Shown here piece by piece: positions 43,571 to 52,111 of a DNA stretch of 64,000 bases. Numbering within the stretch: the stretch's first letter is position 1; each line of letters starts with the position of its first letter. The position numbers were made by a program, and so were the translations under genes. The notes beneath the pieces are model-generated. The model searched no databases. It saw only the letters and a list, made by a program, of their open reading frames with translations, and had not been told where the DNA came from. This DNA comes from Bacteroidota bacterium (lineage in GTDB: Bacteria > Bacteroidota > Bacteroidia > Palsa-965). Location of the stretch: positions 1 to 64,000 of the forward strand of contig VBWE01000020.1 in NCBI GenBank assembly GCA_006218065.1, read 5' to 3'.

Positions 43571-44473
43571 TCAATGCGTAACAATAAACCTGCGTGAAGT
43601 AACCTGCTCGCCGTTAAGCGAAACGGATGCAAAATAAACACCCGCAGGAAGTTCAGATACCGGAACCGAAATTTTGTTTTCACCGATGCGGCCCGCAACC
43701 GTTGCAGTCAGTTCGATTTTCTGGCCGACGGAATTGTAAAGCGCAATACTTAATTCTTTCTCCTGGTCCAGCGTAATGTCGAAATTCACCTGCTCGTTTG
43801 CCGGGTTGGGTGAAAGCGACAAGGCTGTGATGGCAGAATTTTCATTTACGCTGTTTACCACGTTATTCATATAAAAAGCAGACTGGACGGGTCCGCCGGT
43901 TGAGGGAGTGAGCGTGTACACCGCTGCGATCGGGTAGTGGTTGCCGTTGAGGTACCACATGTATTCATCGTTCGTGTAGGTGATAACGTAAGGCGTACTC
44001 ATGATGTTCGTGGAATCCTTGTAGCTCTGGTAAAAATGCACGCGCGTTACGTTTGCGAATGTGCCTTCGGGTGTAGTAAGTGTTCCATAACCATCAGCGG
44101 TGACTGTTGTCGTGCCCCAGCGGTAATATACATAAGAGACCTGCGAATAGGTGGTTGACCAGGTGTCCGTGTATGAATCATTGTAGGTAAAAGGAAAGCG
44201 CAGCATGTCTTCCGGGTCGGCATAATACATGAGCGTTGAGCTTGGCTTCACGCCCAGGTTCTGCCAGGCAGACGAGTTGCATTTGTAATAAGCCCATATT
44301 CCTGATTGATCGAATGCTACTGTTGCACCGGGAAAACTGGGGCTGTAGGGCGAACTTGATGGTGCGACACCGGTAATAGTTGCGGGTGTACCTGCGGTCA
44401 TCCGAACGGGCTGCGCGGTAATCATACCGGGCAAACTGCATGCGAAGAAAAGCACGAGGGTAGATTTTTTCAC
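43571..44473 (-). CDS. Secreted protein with T9SS type A sorting domain
   Basis: A 300-aa protein with a signal peptide ending MITAQ. The central part has an aromatic-rich region (YVYYRWGTTTVTADGYGTL and VTRVHFYQSYKD). The C terminus has LSLSPNPANEQVNFDI, LYNSVGQKIELT, LPAGVYFASVSLNGEQ, the type A pattern. Similar modules occur in other Bacteroidota secretomes, but I cannot assign a function. Confidence 0.87.
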   Translation of the reverse strand: MKKSTLVLFFACSLPGMITAQPVRMTAGTPATITGVAPSSSPYSPSFPGATVAFDQSGIWAYYKCNSSAWQNLGVKPSSTLMYYADPEDMLRFPFTYNDSYTDTWSTTYSQVSYVYYRWGTTTVTADGYGTLTTPEGTFANVTRVHFYQSYKDSTNIMSTPYVITYTNDEYMWYLNGNHYPIAAVYTLTPSTGGPVQSAFYMNNVVNSVNENSAITALSLSPNPANEQVNFDITLDQEKELSIALYNSVGQKIELTATVAGRIGENKISVPVSELPAGVYFASVSLNGEQVTSRRFIVTH

Positions 44474-44590
44474 GGGAGTTGGTTTGAAATGGGTTTACTG
44501 AAAATTGGGTTTCAGAAATGAAATTTACGAAAAAATTACTGCGGTGAATTTTTTGAATCGTTTAAAATGTAGGCACGACTGATCCAGGTA

Positions 44591-44618
44591 AAAAAAAGCC
44601 CCGGAATATTTCCGGGGC
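44591..44618 (-). terminator. Terminator after the S74-T9SS gene
   Basis: GCCCCGGAA pairs with TTCCGGGGC around TAT, with T7 on the minus strand immediately after. It lies 23 nt past the stop at 44642. Confidence 0.88.
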
Positions 44619-44641
44619 ATAAAACGGGGATCCTCTGCAGA

Positions 44642-47600
44642 TTAATGATTCTTTACCATTCGTTTGGTGTCGATTACCTGGCCATCTGCAACAAGCGTGT
44701 ATGTGTACAGGCCATTGCTCAGGTCATTGGCAAATACATGCACACTGCCTTTGCCCGGTTTGGCATCCAGGTCAACGGAGTTGATCAGTTTGCCTTCGGC
44801 ATTGTAAAACAGTATTTGTGCTTTTACTACGGCATCAGTCAACGTATAGGTGATCGTAGTCTGTTCCGCAAACGGGTTCGGTGTATTCTGGTCCAGGATG
44901 ATCGATTTGATATCGCTCAGTTCAACCGTTGTCGAATTATCAGGCTGTACCGGGACATTAGTGCCGGTAAGAATATTCTTCAGCGTTTCAATTTCGTTTT
45001 TCAGCGTTTCAATTTCCGACTGCTGTTCCTGGATCGACTTGGTCAGTACGGGGATCAGTCCGTCGTAATTCACCGCTTTGAACTCGCCGCCTTTGCTGAT
45101 CACGTTGCCTTGATCATCTTTAAATTCGGGCTTGCGGGTATCCGTAACGAGTTCCGGAATAACCTGCTCCAGTTCCTGTGCAATAAAACCGTATTGTTTT
45201 CCTTCACGCAGATGGAGTTCCGGAAATGCAGCCGTTTTATGATCATAGGTTACCGGGTTCAGTTTTTTCAGCAGTTCGAGGCCGGATTCAAGCGTAACAA
45301 CGTTTTCCTTTAATTTCTGATCGGAAAAAGAGAATGCGGGGCCGCTTGTGATTCCTCCTACAAAATAACCTCCGAATGTTTCACCTTCACCGTAAACACC
45401 ATAACTATTTGTAGCTGTACCGCCCGCGTTTATCGTGGCGATACCAACCACCCCGATATTATTGGTTGTTGTCCCGGTGGGGGCAGTCGTGGCGTAGCTG
45501 AAGGTGCCGATATTATCCTGTGCAGTCGCACCGTTAGTTGCGGTAGCATAAGTGCCGTAATTCAGGTTGGTACCGGCAGCAGTGAACAAACCGCCGCGTG
45601 CGTTCGCTGAAAGCGGGTTGGTTGAAGTGGCCACGCCGAGAATACCCGCGTTGCTGAGTCCGTTGCTCGCTTCACCCCAGGTTCCTACGTTGTTCAGCGC
45701 AAAGGAACCGCTGGCATACGCCTGCGAGCTTCTGCCCCGGACGCCGGTGTTTCCCGTACTGTTGAGGGCATCTCCGTAAACGCCCACGTTCTCGCGGTTA
45801 GTTCCGTTGGCCGTGCCGGATACGCCGTAAGCGCCACCCATGTAAGGCGTGCTGGTGGCAATGTCGCGGTTTTCGGAGCGCGCAGCAACGACGAGGGGCA
45901 GCGTATTGGTGGTAATGCTCCGGATTACGTCAAGTTTCGCGCCCGGTGTGCAGGTGGTGCCGATGCCTACAAAGTTGTCGCCGTCGAGCAATGTGCCCGT
46001 GGGATCAGTAAACACAAAATTGTTCGTGTTCATCGGAATTTCCCAATCTCCGGCCAGAACAGGAGCCGTAGAAGGGCTTACACAAAGTCCGCCGAGAGCA
46101 GACCCCGATGTTCCACCATCTACATAAATCACATCGCCGTTCGCATCCACAGCCAGCACGCCCGTGCCGGGATTGGGCACGGTGGGCGTAGCAGTGCTCA
46201 GGTCTTCGAAACGCAAGCCGCTGACTCCACCTGGCGTCAGGTCGTCCAGCGCTATACCGTTGATGTGTACGGTGTTCTGCGGCGTGATGGCTAAAGTAAA
46301 GAAGTCTCCGAACCCGGTTCTTCCTATGTTGCCGTCGCTCCACATGCGGGCAATTTCCAGTCCTTCCGAAGTTGCTGCTGTTGTTCCTGATGGGGTTGCC
46401 TGCGTATAGGTAAAGCGCATATTCTGGGATAAATTTCCGCCCCAGTTCACTACAGCATCATTGACGCCGTTTACATCACGCTTCAGACCAACATACATGC
46501 TGTTCAATCCGAACGATGAAAACATTCCCACATCCATCCAGGCGCGGTGCCCGAAAGTGATGCCGAACAGATCGTTGTTGTAGCCCAGGTGCAGCAGGGA
46601 TAAAGGCCGGGTTAACGGTGAATTTGGATTATGGCTGATGCTCATCCGGGTAAAATTACCATTCACGCTGGCGTAAGGCGTGTACGGACCATATCCTATG
46701 CCCCCTAAGGCTGTAGGTGTATTGTAACTCATGATACGTACGCGTTCCCGCGTTGCAGTTGCAGTAGTGGTTGTGGTGTTCGCGTTGGTCGAAAGCAGCA
46801 GCGGCTGCAGCTCCTGGTTGTACAGCATGCCGATACCATTTTGCAGTGCGTTCGTACTGCCGAAGATACCTAAACGAAGACCGTCGCTGGCCAGAATTCC
46901 TGTCGGACCGTTATTGACTGATCCTCCACTCCCGAGGAACTGGTTGCTGATCTGGTGCCAACTGCTCGCAGCGTTTTCCTGGTGCTGGTGCAAATTACTT
47001 TGGGGATCAATTTGCTGATTAAAGCGGGGACCGATACCGACATTGCCGGTTCCCATCATACGGATAATTTCACGGCCGTCGTTATCGACACCGTTTAAAT
47101 CAGGTATGTTTGCTGTTTCGGAAGCTATAGACCCTGCTCCGGCAGTAAAGCGGAAGCTCATCACATCTTTCCCCGCCGGACCTGAAGCATTATCACTCCA
47201 GGCGATAACAGTTTCCGTCCTGTCCAGAGCTCCTACCTGCCGGTGTCCTATGTACGACAAGTCATTATTGCTTGTATAGGTGATGCCCGTCTGCATCCAG
47301 TCACGGAAGCCACCCGTTTGTACAAAGGTGCCGGGACCATTCAGATGAAATAAGCTGAATGCGCCATTATTGGGACTGAGGGGAGATTGATATAGCGGGC
47401 CGATGGTATTACTTCCTGGCTGGCCAAGCAGTAAATAACCGTTTCGTGTTTGGGTAAACCCATTGATGTTGTATGAAACATTCCCGTTCAGCTTCATCCG
47501 GTATGCATCATTTGTAATCGTGTAAATCGGAGAATTATAACAGGTGCCGAACCTATTATCATTTCCACCAGGTCCTGCAGCTTGGTTTCCGCCCCTGAGC

Positions 47601-47725
47601 CATGCCCTGGACGAGCCTGCACCGGAGAGCGACGGTGTCGACAAACAACTGCCCGTTGGTTGCAGTTGCGCATAAGTTTCCATCCCTCCGATGAAAATAA
47701 ATGCCAGTACTAGTGTTTTTCTCAT
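44642..47725 (-). CDS. Fibre-like surface protein: S74 self-cleaving chaperone plus T9SS domain
   Basis: A 1027-aa protein. The signal peptide ends GGMETYAQ. A long beta-rich body follows with repeats such as GVYGDALNSTGNTGVRG, similar to phage tail fibre shafts. At about residue 799 the peptidase S74 motif SFSDQKLKENVV begins, followed by YGFIAQELEQVIPEL and a coiled coil (EQQSEIETLKNEIETLKN). The last 85 residues are a type A sorting domain (LDQNTPNPFAEQTTITYTL). S74 domains trimerise fibres and cut themselves off at the Ser. Cleavage here would also remove the T9SS tail. A TATGTTTG box lies at 47751-47758 on the minus strand. Confidence 0.88.
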   Translation of the reverse strand: MRKTLVLAFIFIGGMETYAQLQPTGSCLSTPSLSGAGSSRAWLRGGNQAAGPGGNDNRFGTCYNSPIYTITNDAYRMKLNGNVSYNINGFTQTRNGYLLLGQPGSNTIGPLYQSPLSPNNGAFSLFHLNGPGTFVQTGGFRDWMQTGITYTSNNDLSYIGHRQVGALDRTETVIAWSDNASGPAGKDVMSFRFTAGAGSIASETANIPDLNGVDNDGREIIRMMGTGNVGIGPRFNQQIDPQSNLHQHQENAASSWHQISNQFLGSGGSVNNGPTGILASDGLRLGIFGSTNALQNGIGMLYNQELQPLLLSTNANTTTTTATATRERVRIMSYNTPTALGGIGYGPYTPYASVNGNFTRMSISHNPNSPLTRPLSLLHLGYNNDLFGITFGHRAWMDVGMFSSFGLNSMYVGLKRDVNGVNDAVVNWGGNLSQNMRFTYTQATPSGTTAATSEGLEIARMWSDGNIGRTGFGDFFTLAITPQNTVHINGIALDDLTPGGVSGLRFEDLSTATPTVPNPGTGVLAVDANGDVIYVDGGTSGSALGGLCVSPSTAPVLAGDWEIPMNTNNFVFTDPTGTLLDGDNFVGIGTTCTPGAKLDVIRSITTNTLPLVVAARSENRDIATSTPYMGGAYGVSGTANGTNRENVGVYGDALNSTGNTGVRGRSSQAYASGSFALNNVGTWGEASNGLSNAGILGVATSTNPLSANARGGLFTAAGTNLNYGTYATATNGATAQDNIGTFSYATTAPTGTTTNNIGVVGIATINAGGTATNSYGVYGEGETFGGYFVGGITSGPAFSFSDQKLKENVVTLESGLELLKKLNPVTYDHKTAAFPELHLREGKQYGFIAQELEQVIPELVTDTRKPEFKDDQGNVISKGGEFKAVNYDGLIPVLTKSIQEQQSEIETLKNEIETLKNILTGTNVPVQPDNSTTVELSDIKSIILDQNTPNPFAEQTTITYTLTDAVVKAQILFYNAEGKLINSVDLDAKPGKGSVHVFANDLSNGLYTYTLVADGQVIDTKRMVKNH

Positions 47726-47836
47726 GGTATTTTGCTTTTAAAGTTCGAAGCAAACATAAATGCAGTTTCGTCTTTAACATATTGGTATTATGTTGTTTGT
47801 GACGAATCCCCCATGAAATAGTGACGAACCGGAAGT

Positions 47837-50530
47837 CTAAAACCGGATTTTTTTGAGCTCTTCGAGATAAGTTTCCCCTACAGGCAATCTTTCATTGTTT
47901 ACAGTTACGTCCTTTTTGCTTTTTGCCTGCACTTTGTCGAGCCGGACAATATAGGATCGACTGATCTGGAGGTACTCCAAAGGATCGGGAACGATGTCCA
48001 GGAACTCGCCGATCTTGAACCGGACCAGGTATTTTTGAGTATCGGCATGAATTTCAATGTAGTTGCCGTCGGCTTTCACGTAACAAATGGTATGTGTCGG
48101 AATACGTATATCTTTTCCTTGCTCCCGGAATACCACGTAATTGGTTTTCCGGGTAAAGCGTTTCAAGACTTGCCGCAGCAGTTCGCGCGTGATATCACGA
48201 TTATAACTTAAAATCCGGTACCGGAAAAAAAGATAAATCAACAGGACAATGACAACTGTAAGGCCGGTGATAAACCACCAGGTTTTCCAGAACGGGGGTA
48301 AAATAGTAAAGCGTATTCTTTTTTCCTGGTCATCCCAGTATTGGTTGGATCCTTTTACCTGTATTATAAAGGTGTAAGTACCGGGCGGGAGGGAGGAGTA
48401 AAGCGCTTCCCGGGAGCTTGTATAATTCCATTTATTCTGAAGTCCTTCCAGCATATACCTGTAAACTACGGGCGAGCCTGTAAAACTGACGGCGCCGAAA
48501 CTGAATTCAACCCGGTTTTGATTGTAGGATAAAGATTCTCCGTCGGCCAGCCCGGCTTCGCGGTCATTTATGGTGACCTGCTGAATCGATAAATAATAGT
48601 TGCGCGTAACCGGCTCGCGCTCCATTATTTTTGCCGGGAAAAAGCATATTCCCTGCCGGGTTCCGACCCAGGCGGTGTCGTGATGTATCGTGATGCCTGT
48701 TACCTCGTTGCTTATAAGCCCTTGCTGGTTGGACATCACTTTTACATCAAACGATCCGCTTTTTGTTTTTTCAATACGGTTTAACCCGGCGTTGGTGCAG
48801 ATCCATAAAACGGATTGGTTTTCTGCATATATCATATTAATAATGTTGTTGGCCAACCCTGCTTTTTCATCCAGGCGGCTGACCGTTTTTTGATCATAAA
48901 ACAATACTCCCTGCCCTTTGGTGGCGATAGCCATTACTGATCCGAAAATTTTCAGATCACTAATCCAGGTCTCGGGTACTATATTCACTTTTTCATACGC
49001 CGGGACATCGCCGTTACGCATCACGTACAAGCCTTTATTACTGCCCAGGTACAGACTGCCTTTGTAATGGCAAAGCGCATTTACCCGGAATCCCGTTTTT
49101 AGAAAGGTAAGCGTTTGAAGATGCGCCAGGTGGGCATTGCCATACCCTCCTATCCAAACAGAGTCGACCGGGGAAACATACACGCATGTAGGGTTGAAAT
49201 TTAAGATCAGTTGCCCCGTTTTTTTTCCTTCGGATAACATCAGGTCCGAGGAATAAAATATTTTTTCCCCTGGAAAATCAGTCGCCACAATAGCCGGTTT
49301 TTTGATCCGTGGACGATAAATGCTATGCAACATATTCTGTTCAAGCACATCGACATTCCCGTTGTAATATCCCAGCCAAATCCTTCCTTCCTTATCCTTT
49401 GTTATACTGTTGATCCAATCCTGCTCACTATTTACCGAAGCAAAAGTTGTCACGAAGGTATTTCGTGCATGAAAAACACCATCGTTCAGGGTGGATACCC
49501 AGAACCCGTCTTCATGATCAACCAGCAGCCTGGTAACTGATTTCCCCATTAAAAATCTGCGCTTTACTTTTCCGTCCAGGTTATAAATGGTAACGCCGCC
49601 GTACCGGAAGCCTACCCAGAATAAAGAATCATTCAGTTGGCCTAATGAAATCGGATCGTGGATATTCGTAACGCGCAGTGTGTCATGATCCGGCCGTATG
49701 ATCGTTATCTGCTTCGGGTTGACAAATACAGCCGAAGCGGAATGCTGAAAATAACAGGCCCTGGTAAGATCGTCGCCCCTGCATTCGGGTACGGAGGATA
49801 CATGACCGGACCAATACGTTTCCGGTTTGACAGTTTGATCGGATGGCTGGAGATAAAAAAAATCAGGATGTTTTTTGCGATGGACCAGGACACTTTTATT
49901 CGTACGAAGCCCGTTATGTCCCTGTTGATTTTTTAATATTTTTCCATCAGCGTCAATATGCAAGTACCCGATAGAATTTACAAACCCCATATACAACTCG
50001 TTGTTTGCAGTTACATGGATAGCCTGGGGGACGATCACATCCGGCAAAGAAGTCAGAATTTTATTGAATTTGTACGGCGTAAAAACAGGCTCCCGGCCGG
50101 AGAAACAAAACACACTTTTGTTAAAGGTGCTGCACCATATTTTACCATCGGCCTGGCAGTAAAATTTAAAAATAGTGTTGTCGGTTAACCCGTCTGCTAT
50201 GGTGTAATTTCTAAAATCATAACCATTAAACCGGGAAAGACCGCGGTCGGTTGTGAACCACAAATTGCCGTATTGATCCTGGATAATATCGTGGACCTGC
50301 GAGCTGGGAAGTCCCTGGTCAACACCATAGTGCCTGAAGCCCAGGTCTTGCGCCCGTACCGTGTGAATACCGGCAATCAGAATCAGGCAGTAAATAATAT
50401 TTTTTATCGGATGGATATGTATACGCTTATTGATCCCGGGGACAAAAATACCGATTAAAGGGTAAGGAGAAATGGATTCTGCAGTCGTGTCTCCGATTGG
50501 ACTTAAACAAAACTTCAGGACACTTTGCAT
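47837..50530 (-). CDS. Transmembrane one-component regulator: propeller, Y_Y_Y, LytTR
   Basis: An 897-aa protein. After an unusual 40-residue leader comes a membrane/signal helix (NIIYCLILIAGIHTVRAQ). Two-component-regulator propeller repeats follow (GLPSSQVHDIIQDQYGNLWF, GLSRFNGYDF and about a dozen more), then a Y_Y_Y domain (about 640-730, YRYMLEGLQNKWNYTSS), one membrane helix (WWFITGLTVVIVLLIYLFF) and a cytoplasmic LytTR DNA-binding domain (about 795-895, ICYVKADGNYIEIH and ISRSYIVRLDKV). There is no histidine kinase or receiver, so the signal must pass directly to DNA. The adjacent fibre gene on the same strand is a possible target. Confidence 0.9.
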   Translation of the reverse strand: MQSVLKFCLSPIGDTTAESISPYPLIGIFVPGINKRIHIHPIKNIIYCLILIAGIHTVRAQDLGFRHYGVDQGLPSSQVHDIIQDQYGNLWFTTDRGLSRFNGYDFRNYTIADGLTDNTIFKFYCQADGKIWCSTFNKSVFCFSGREPVFTPYKFNKILTSLPDVIVPQAIHVTANNELYMGFVNSIGYLHIDADGKILKNQQGHNGLRTNKSVLVHRKKHPDFFYLQPSDQTVKPETYWSGHVSSVPECRGDDLTRACYFQHSASAVFVNPKQITIIRPDHDTLRVTNIHDPISLGQLNDSLFWVGFRYGGVTIYNLDGKVKRRFLMGKSVTRLLVDHEDGFWVSTLNDGVFHARNTFVTTFASVNSEQDWINSITKDKEGRIWLGYYNGNVDVLEQNMLHSIYRPRIKKPAIVATDFPGEKIFYSSDLMLSEGKKTGQLILNFNPTCVYVSPVDSVWIGGYGNAHLAHLQTLTFLKTGFRVNALCHYKGSLYLGSNKGLYVMRNGDVPAYEKVNIVPETWISDLKIFGSVMAIATKGQGVLFYDQKTVSRLDEKAGLANNIINMIYAENQSVLWICTNAGLNRIEKTKSGSFDVKVMSNQQGLISNEVTGITIHHDTAWVGTRQGICFFPAKIMEREPVTRNYYLSIQQVTINDREAGLADGESLSYNQNRVEFSFGAVSFTGSPVVYRYMLEGLQNKWNYTSSREALYSSLPPGTYTFIIQVKGSNQYWDDQEKRIRFTILPPFWKTWWFITGLTVVIVLLIYLFFRYRILSYNRDITRELLRQVLKRFTRKTNYVVFREQGKDIRIPTHTICYVKADGNYIEIHADTQKYLVRFKIGEFLDIVPDPLEYLQISRSYIVRLDKVQAKSKKDVTVNNERLPVGETYLEELKKIRF

Positions 50531-50567
50531 ATGGGTAAAGGAGGAAGAGCATAAGGAGCAAGATGCT

Positions 50568-51872
50568 TCAAATCTTCAACGCCTTCGCATGCCGCGATGT
50601 CTTCTGCGGATTCCACGGATCCTTGTACGATGCCTTGAAAAGCAATTCCTGGATATACGCTACCGAACGGATAATCCGCAGGTAATACCCGAAGTAAATC
50701 ACCATCACGGGCAGGTACGGAAGGAAATAACCGATCGGTTCGTTGCGCTTGGTGCGGAAAAGGGAGAACATGAGGTACTTGACCACGTTACTGCAGGTGT
50801 ACAGCAGGATGTTCGTCATCAGGATGAACGGAATGTACGAAGCGAAATTCACCACCATGTCGGCGATGTACACGTACCATTTGATGTTCAGTACCAGGTT
50901 ATAGGTAATCTCGACGAATGAAATAAAATTGGACCAGCGGAATGTTTCGTTCGGGTAAAAAACGTCGCGGTGTTTGCGCAGGCGGAAACGGATGAGCGAT
51001 TTGTCCCAGCGCAGGCGCTGGCGTATGAGTTTCCGGAACGTAACCGGCACACTGGTTTTGCAGATCGCGTTCGGCTCGAAACGGATTTTGTAACCGAGCT
51101 TGCGCACTTTTACCGTGATGTCGCCGTCGAGCCCGGGCCCGATGTCCCAGCCGCCCACGCGCGTCAGCGCCTCGCGCCGGAACGCACCGAACGCGCCCGA
51201 GATCACCCGGTAAATGCCCAGTTCGCTCGTCGCGATGCGGCCCACGGAAATCGTATCGAAATATTCGACGGCCTGCAGCGTGGCGCAGAGACTGTGTTTG
51301 TAATTGCGCACGGTTACGTTTCCACCCACCGCGCCCACGCGGATGTCGTAAAAAAACGGGATGATGATATTTTCCAGCGCATCGCGGTCGTATGAACAGT
51401 CGGCATCGAGGTGGACCACGAACTTGCCCCGCGCATAACGCAGCCCGAGGTTCGCCGCCGACGCTTTCCCGCCGCGCACGTCGTTGCGCAGGTACAGGTT
51501 GATGAACCCGTTGCGTTTCAGGCTCGCGCAGATAGCCGGCGTCTGGTCGTCGGAACCGTCGTCGATGATGATCAGCTCGTAATTCGTGTACGTCTGTTCC
51601 TTCAGCGAAAGCGCGAGACGGAAAATATGCTGCCCTTCGTTTTTACCCGGAACGATGATCGAAATGAGCGGCTGCTGCTCGAAAAGTTCCTGCCGGGCCC
51701 TTCTTGTACGGTCTTTCCTGAACCTGCGCGTCAGCCACCAGAGTGAAACCGTGAGGAAATCGAGCACGAAAAACCGCAGGAATTCAAAAAAAACGAAGAA
51801 CCAGAAAATGCGGACGAATTTCCAGAGGTCGATGGACGTGACGTAAGCATAAAAATCGTCGAGGAAATGCAT
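50568..51872 (-). CDS. Processive family 2 glycosyltransferase
   Basis: A 434-aa protein. An N-terminal membrane helix is followed by the catalytic GT-A domain: IIIDDGSDD, LDADCSYD (metal-binding D-x-D), LDGDITVKVRKLGYK and the RQRLRW motif (Q/RxxRW) used by processive synthases. Two or three C-terminal helices (NLVLNIKWYVYIADMVVNFA and beyond) complete the pore. It probably polymerises and exports a polysaccharide such as poly-GlcNAc or another hexosamine polymer. It lies 239 nt downstream of the regulator-like gene of the same locus, with a repeat between them. Confidence 0.9.
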   Translation of the reverse strand: MHFLDDFYAYVTSIDLWKFVRIFWFFVFFEFLRFFVLDFLTVSLWWLTRRFRKDRTRRARQELFEQQPLISIIVPGKNEGQHIFRLALSLKEQTYTNYELIIIDDGSDDQTPAICASLKRNGFINLYLRNDVRGGKASAANLGLRYARGKFVVHLDADCSYDRDALENIIIPFFYDIRVGAVGGNVTVRNYKHSLCATLQAVEYFDTISVGRIATSELGIYRVISGAFGAFRREALTRVGGWDIGPGLDGDITVKVRKLGYKIRFEPNAICKTSVPVTFRKLIRQRLRWDKSLIRFRLRKHRDVFYPNETFRWSNFISFVEITYNLVLNIKWYVYIADMVVNFASYIPFILMTNILLYTCSNVVKYLMFSLFRTKRNEPIGYFLPYLPVMVIYFGYYLRIIRSVAYIQELLFKASYKDPWNPQKTSRHAKALKI

Positions 51873-51947
51873 TGTTTAGTTCTGTTTAAATTCCTCAGAG
51901 TAAATGTTACCTGTGAAGTGATTCGTATTTCGGAATGTGTTCTCTTT

Positions 51948-52079
51948 CAGTTTGCCAGTTTGCAGTTGGCAGTTTTGGTATTACAAGGAAGTCGTCAAAA
52001 TTTGCATACTCCTGGTTTAAACAAGACAAAACTGCAAACTGCAAACTGCCAACTGGCAAACTGCAAACTGGCAAACTGC
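51948..52079. repeat. Inverted repeat of the word GCAAACTG inside the export locus
   Basis: CAGTTTGCCAGTTTGCAGTT (51948 onward) is matched in inverse by 52027-52079, where GCAAACTG and CCAACTGGC are iterated. It is the main content of the 239-nt gap between two genes of the polysaccharide locus. The same word occurs at 10720-10730. Confidence 0.75.
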
Positions 52080-52111
52080 AACACCATCTTCATGCTTCCG
52101 GTTACACAGTT

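Noticed and set aside
44642-47725. Prophage tail region
   Set aside because: Only the S74 domain is phage-like; there is a signal peptide and T9SS domain, and no other phage genes are nearby.
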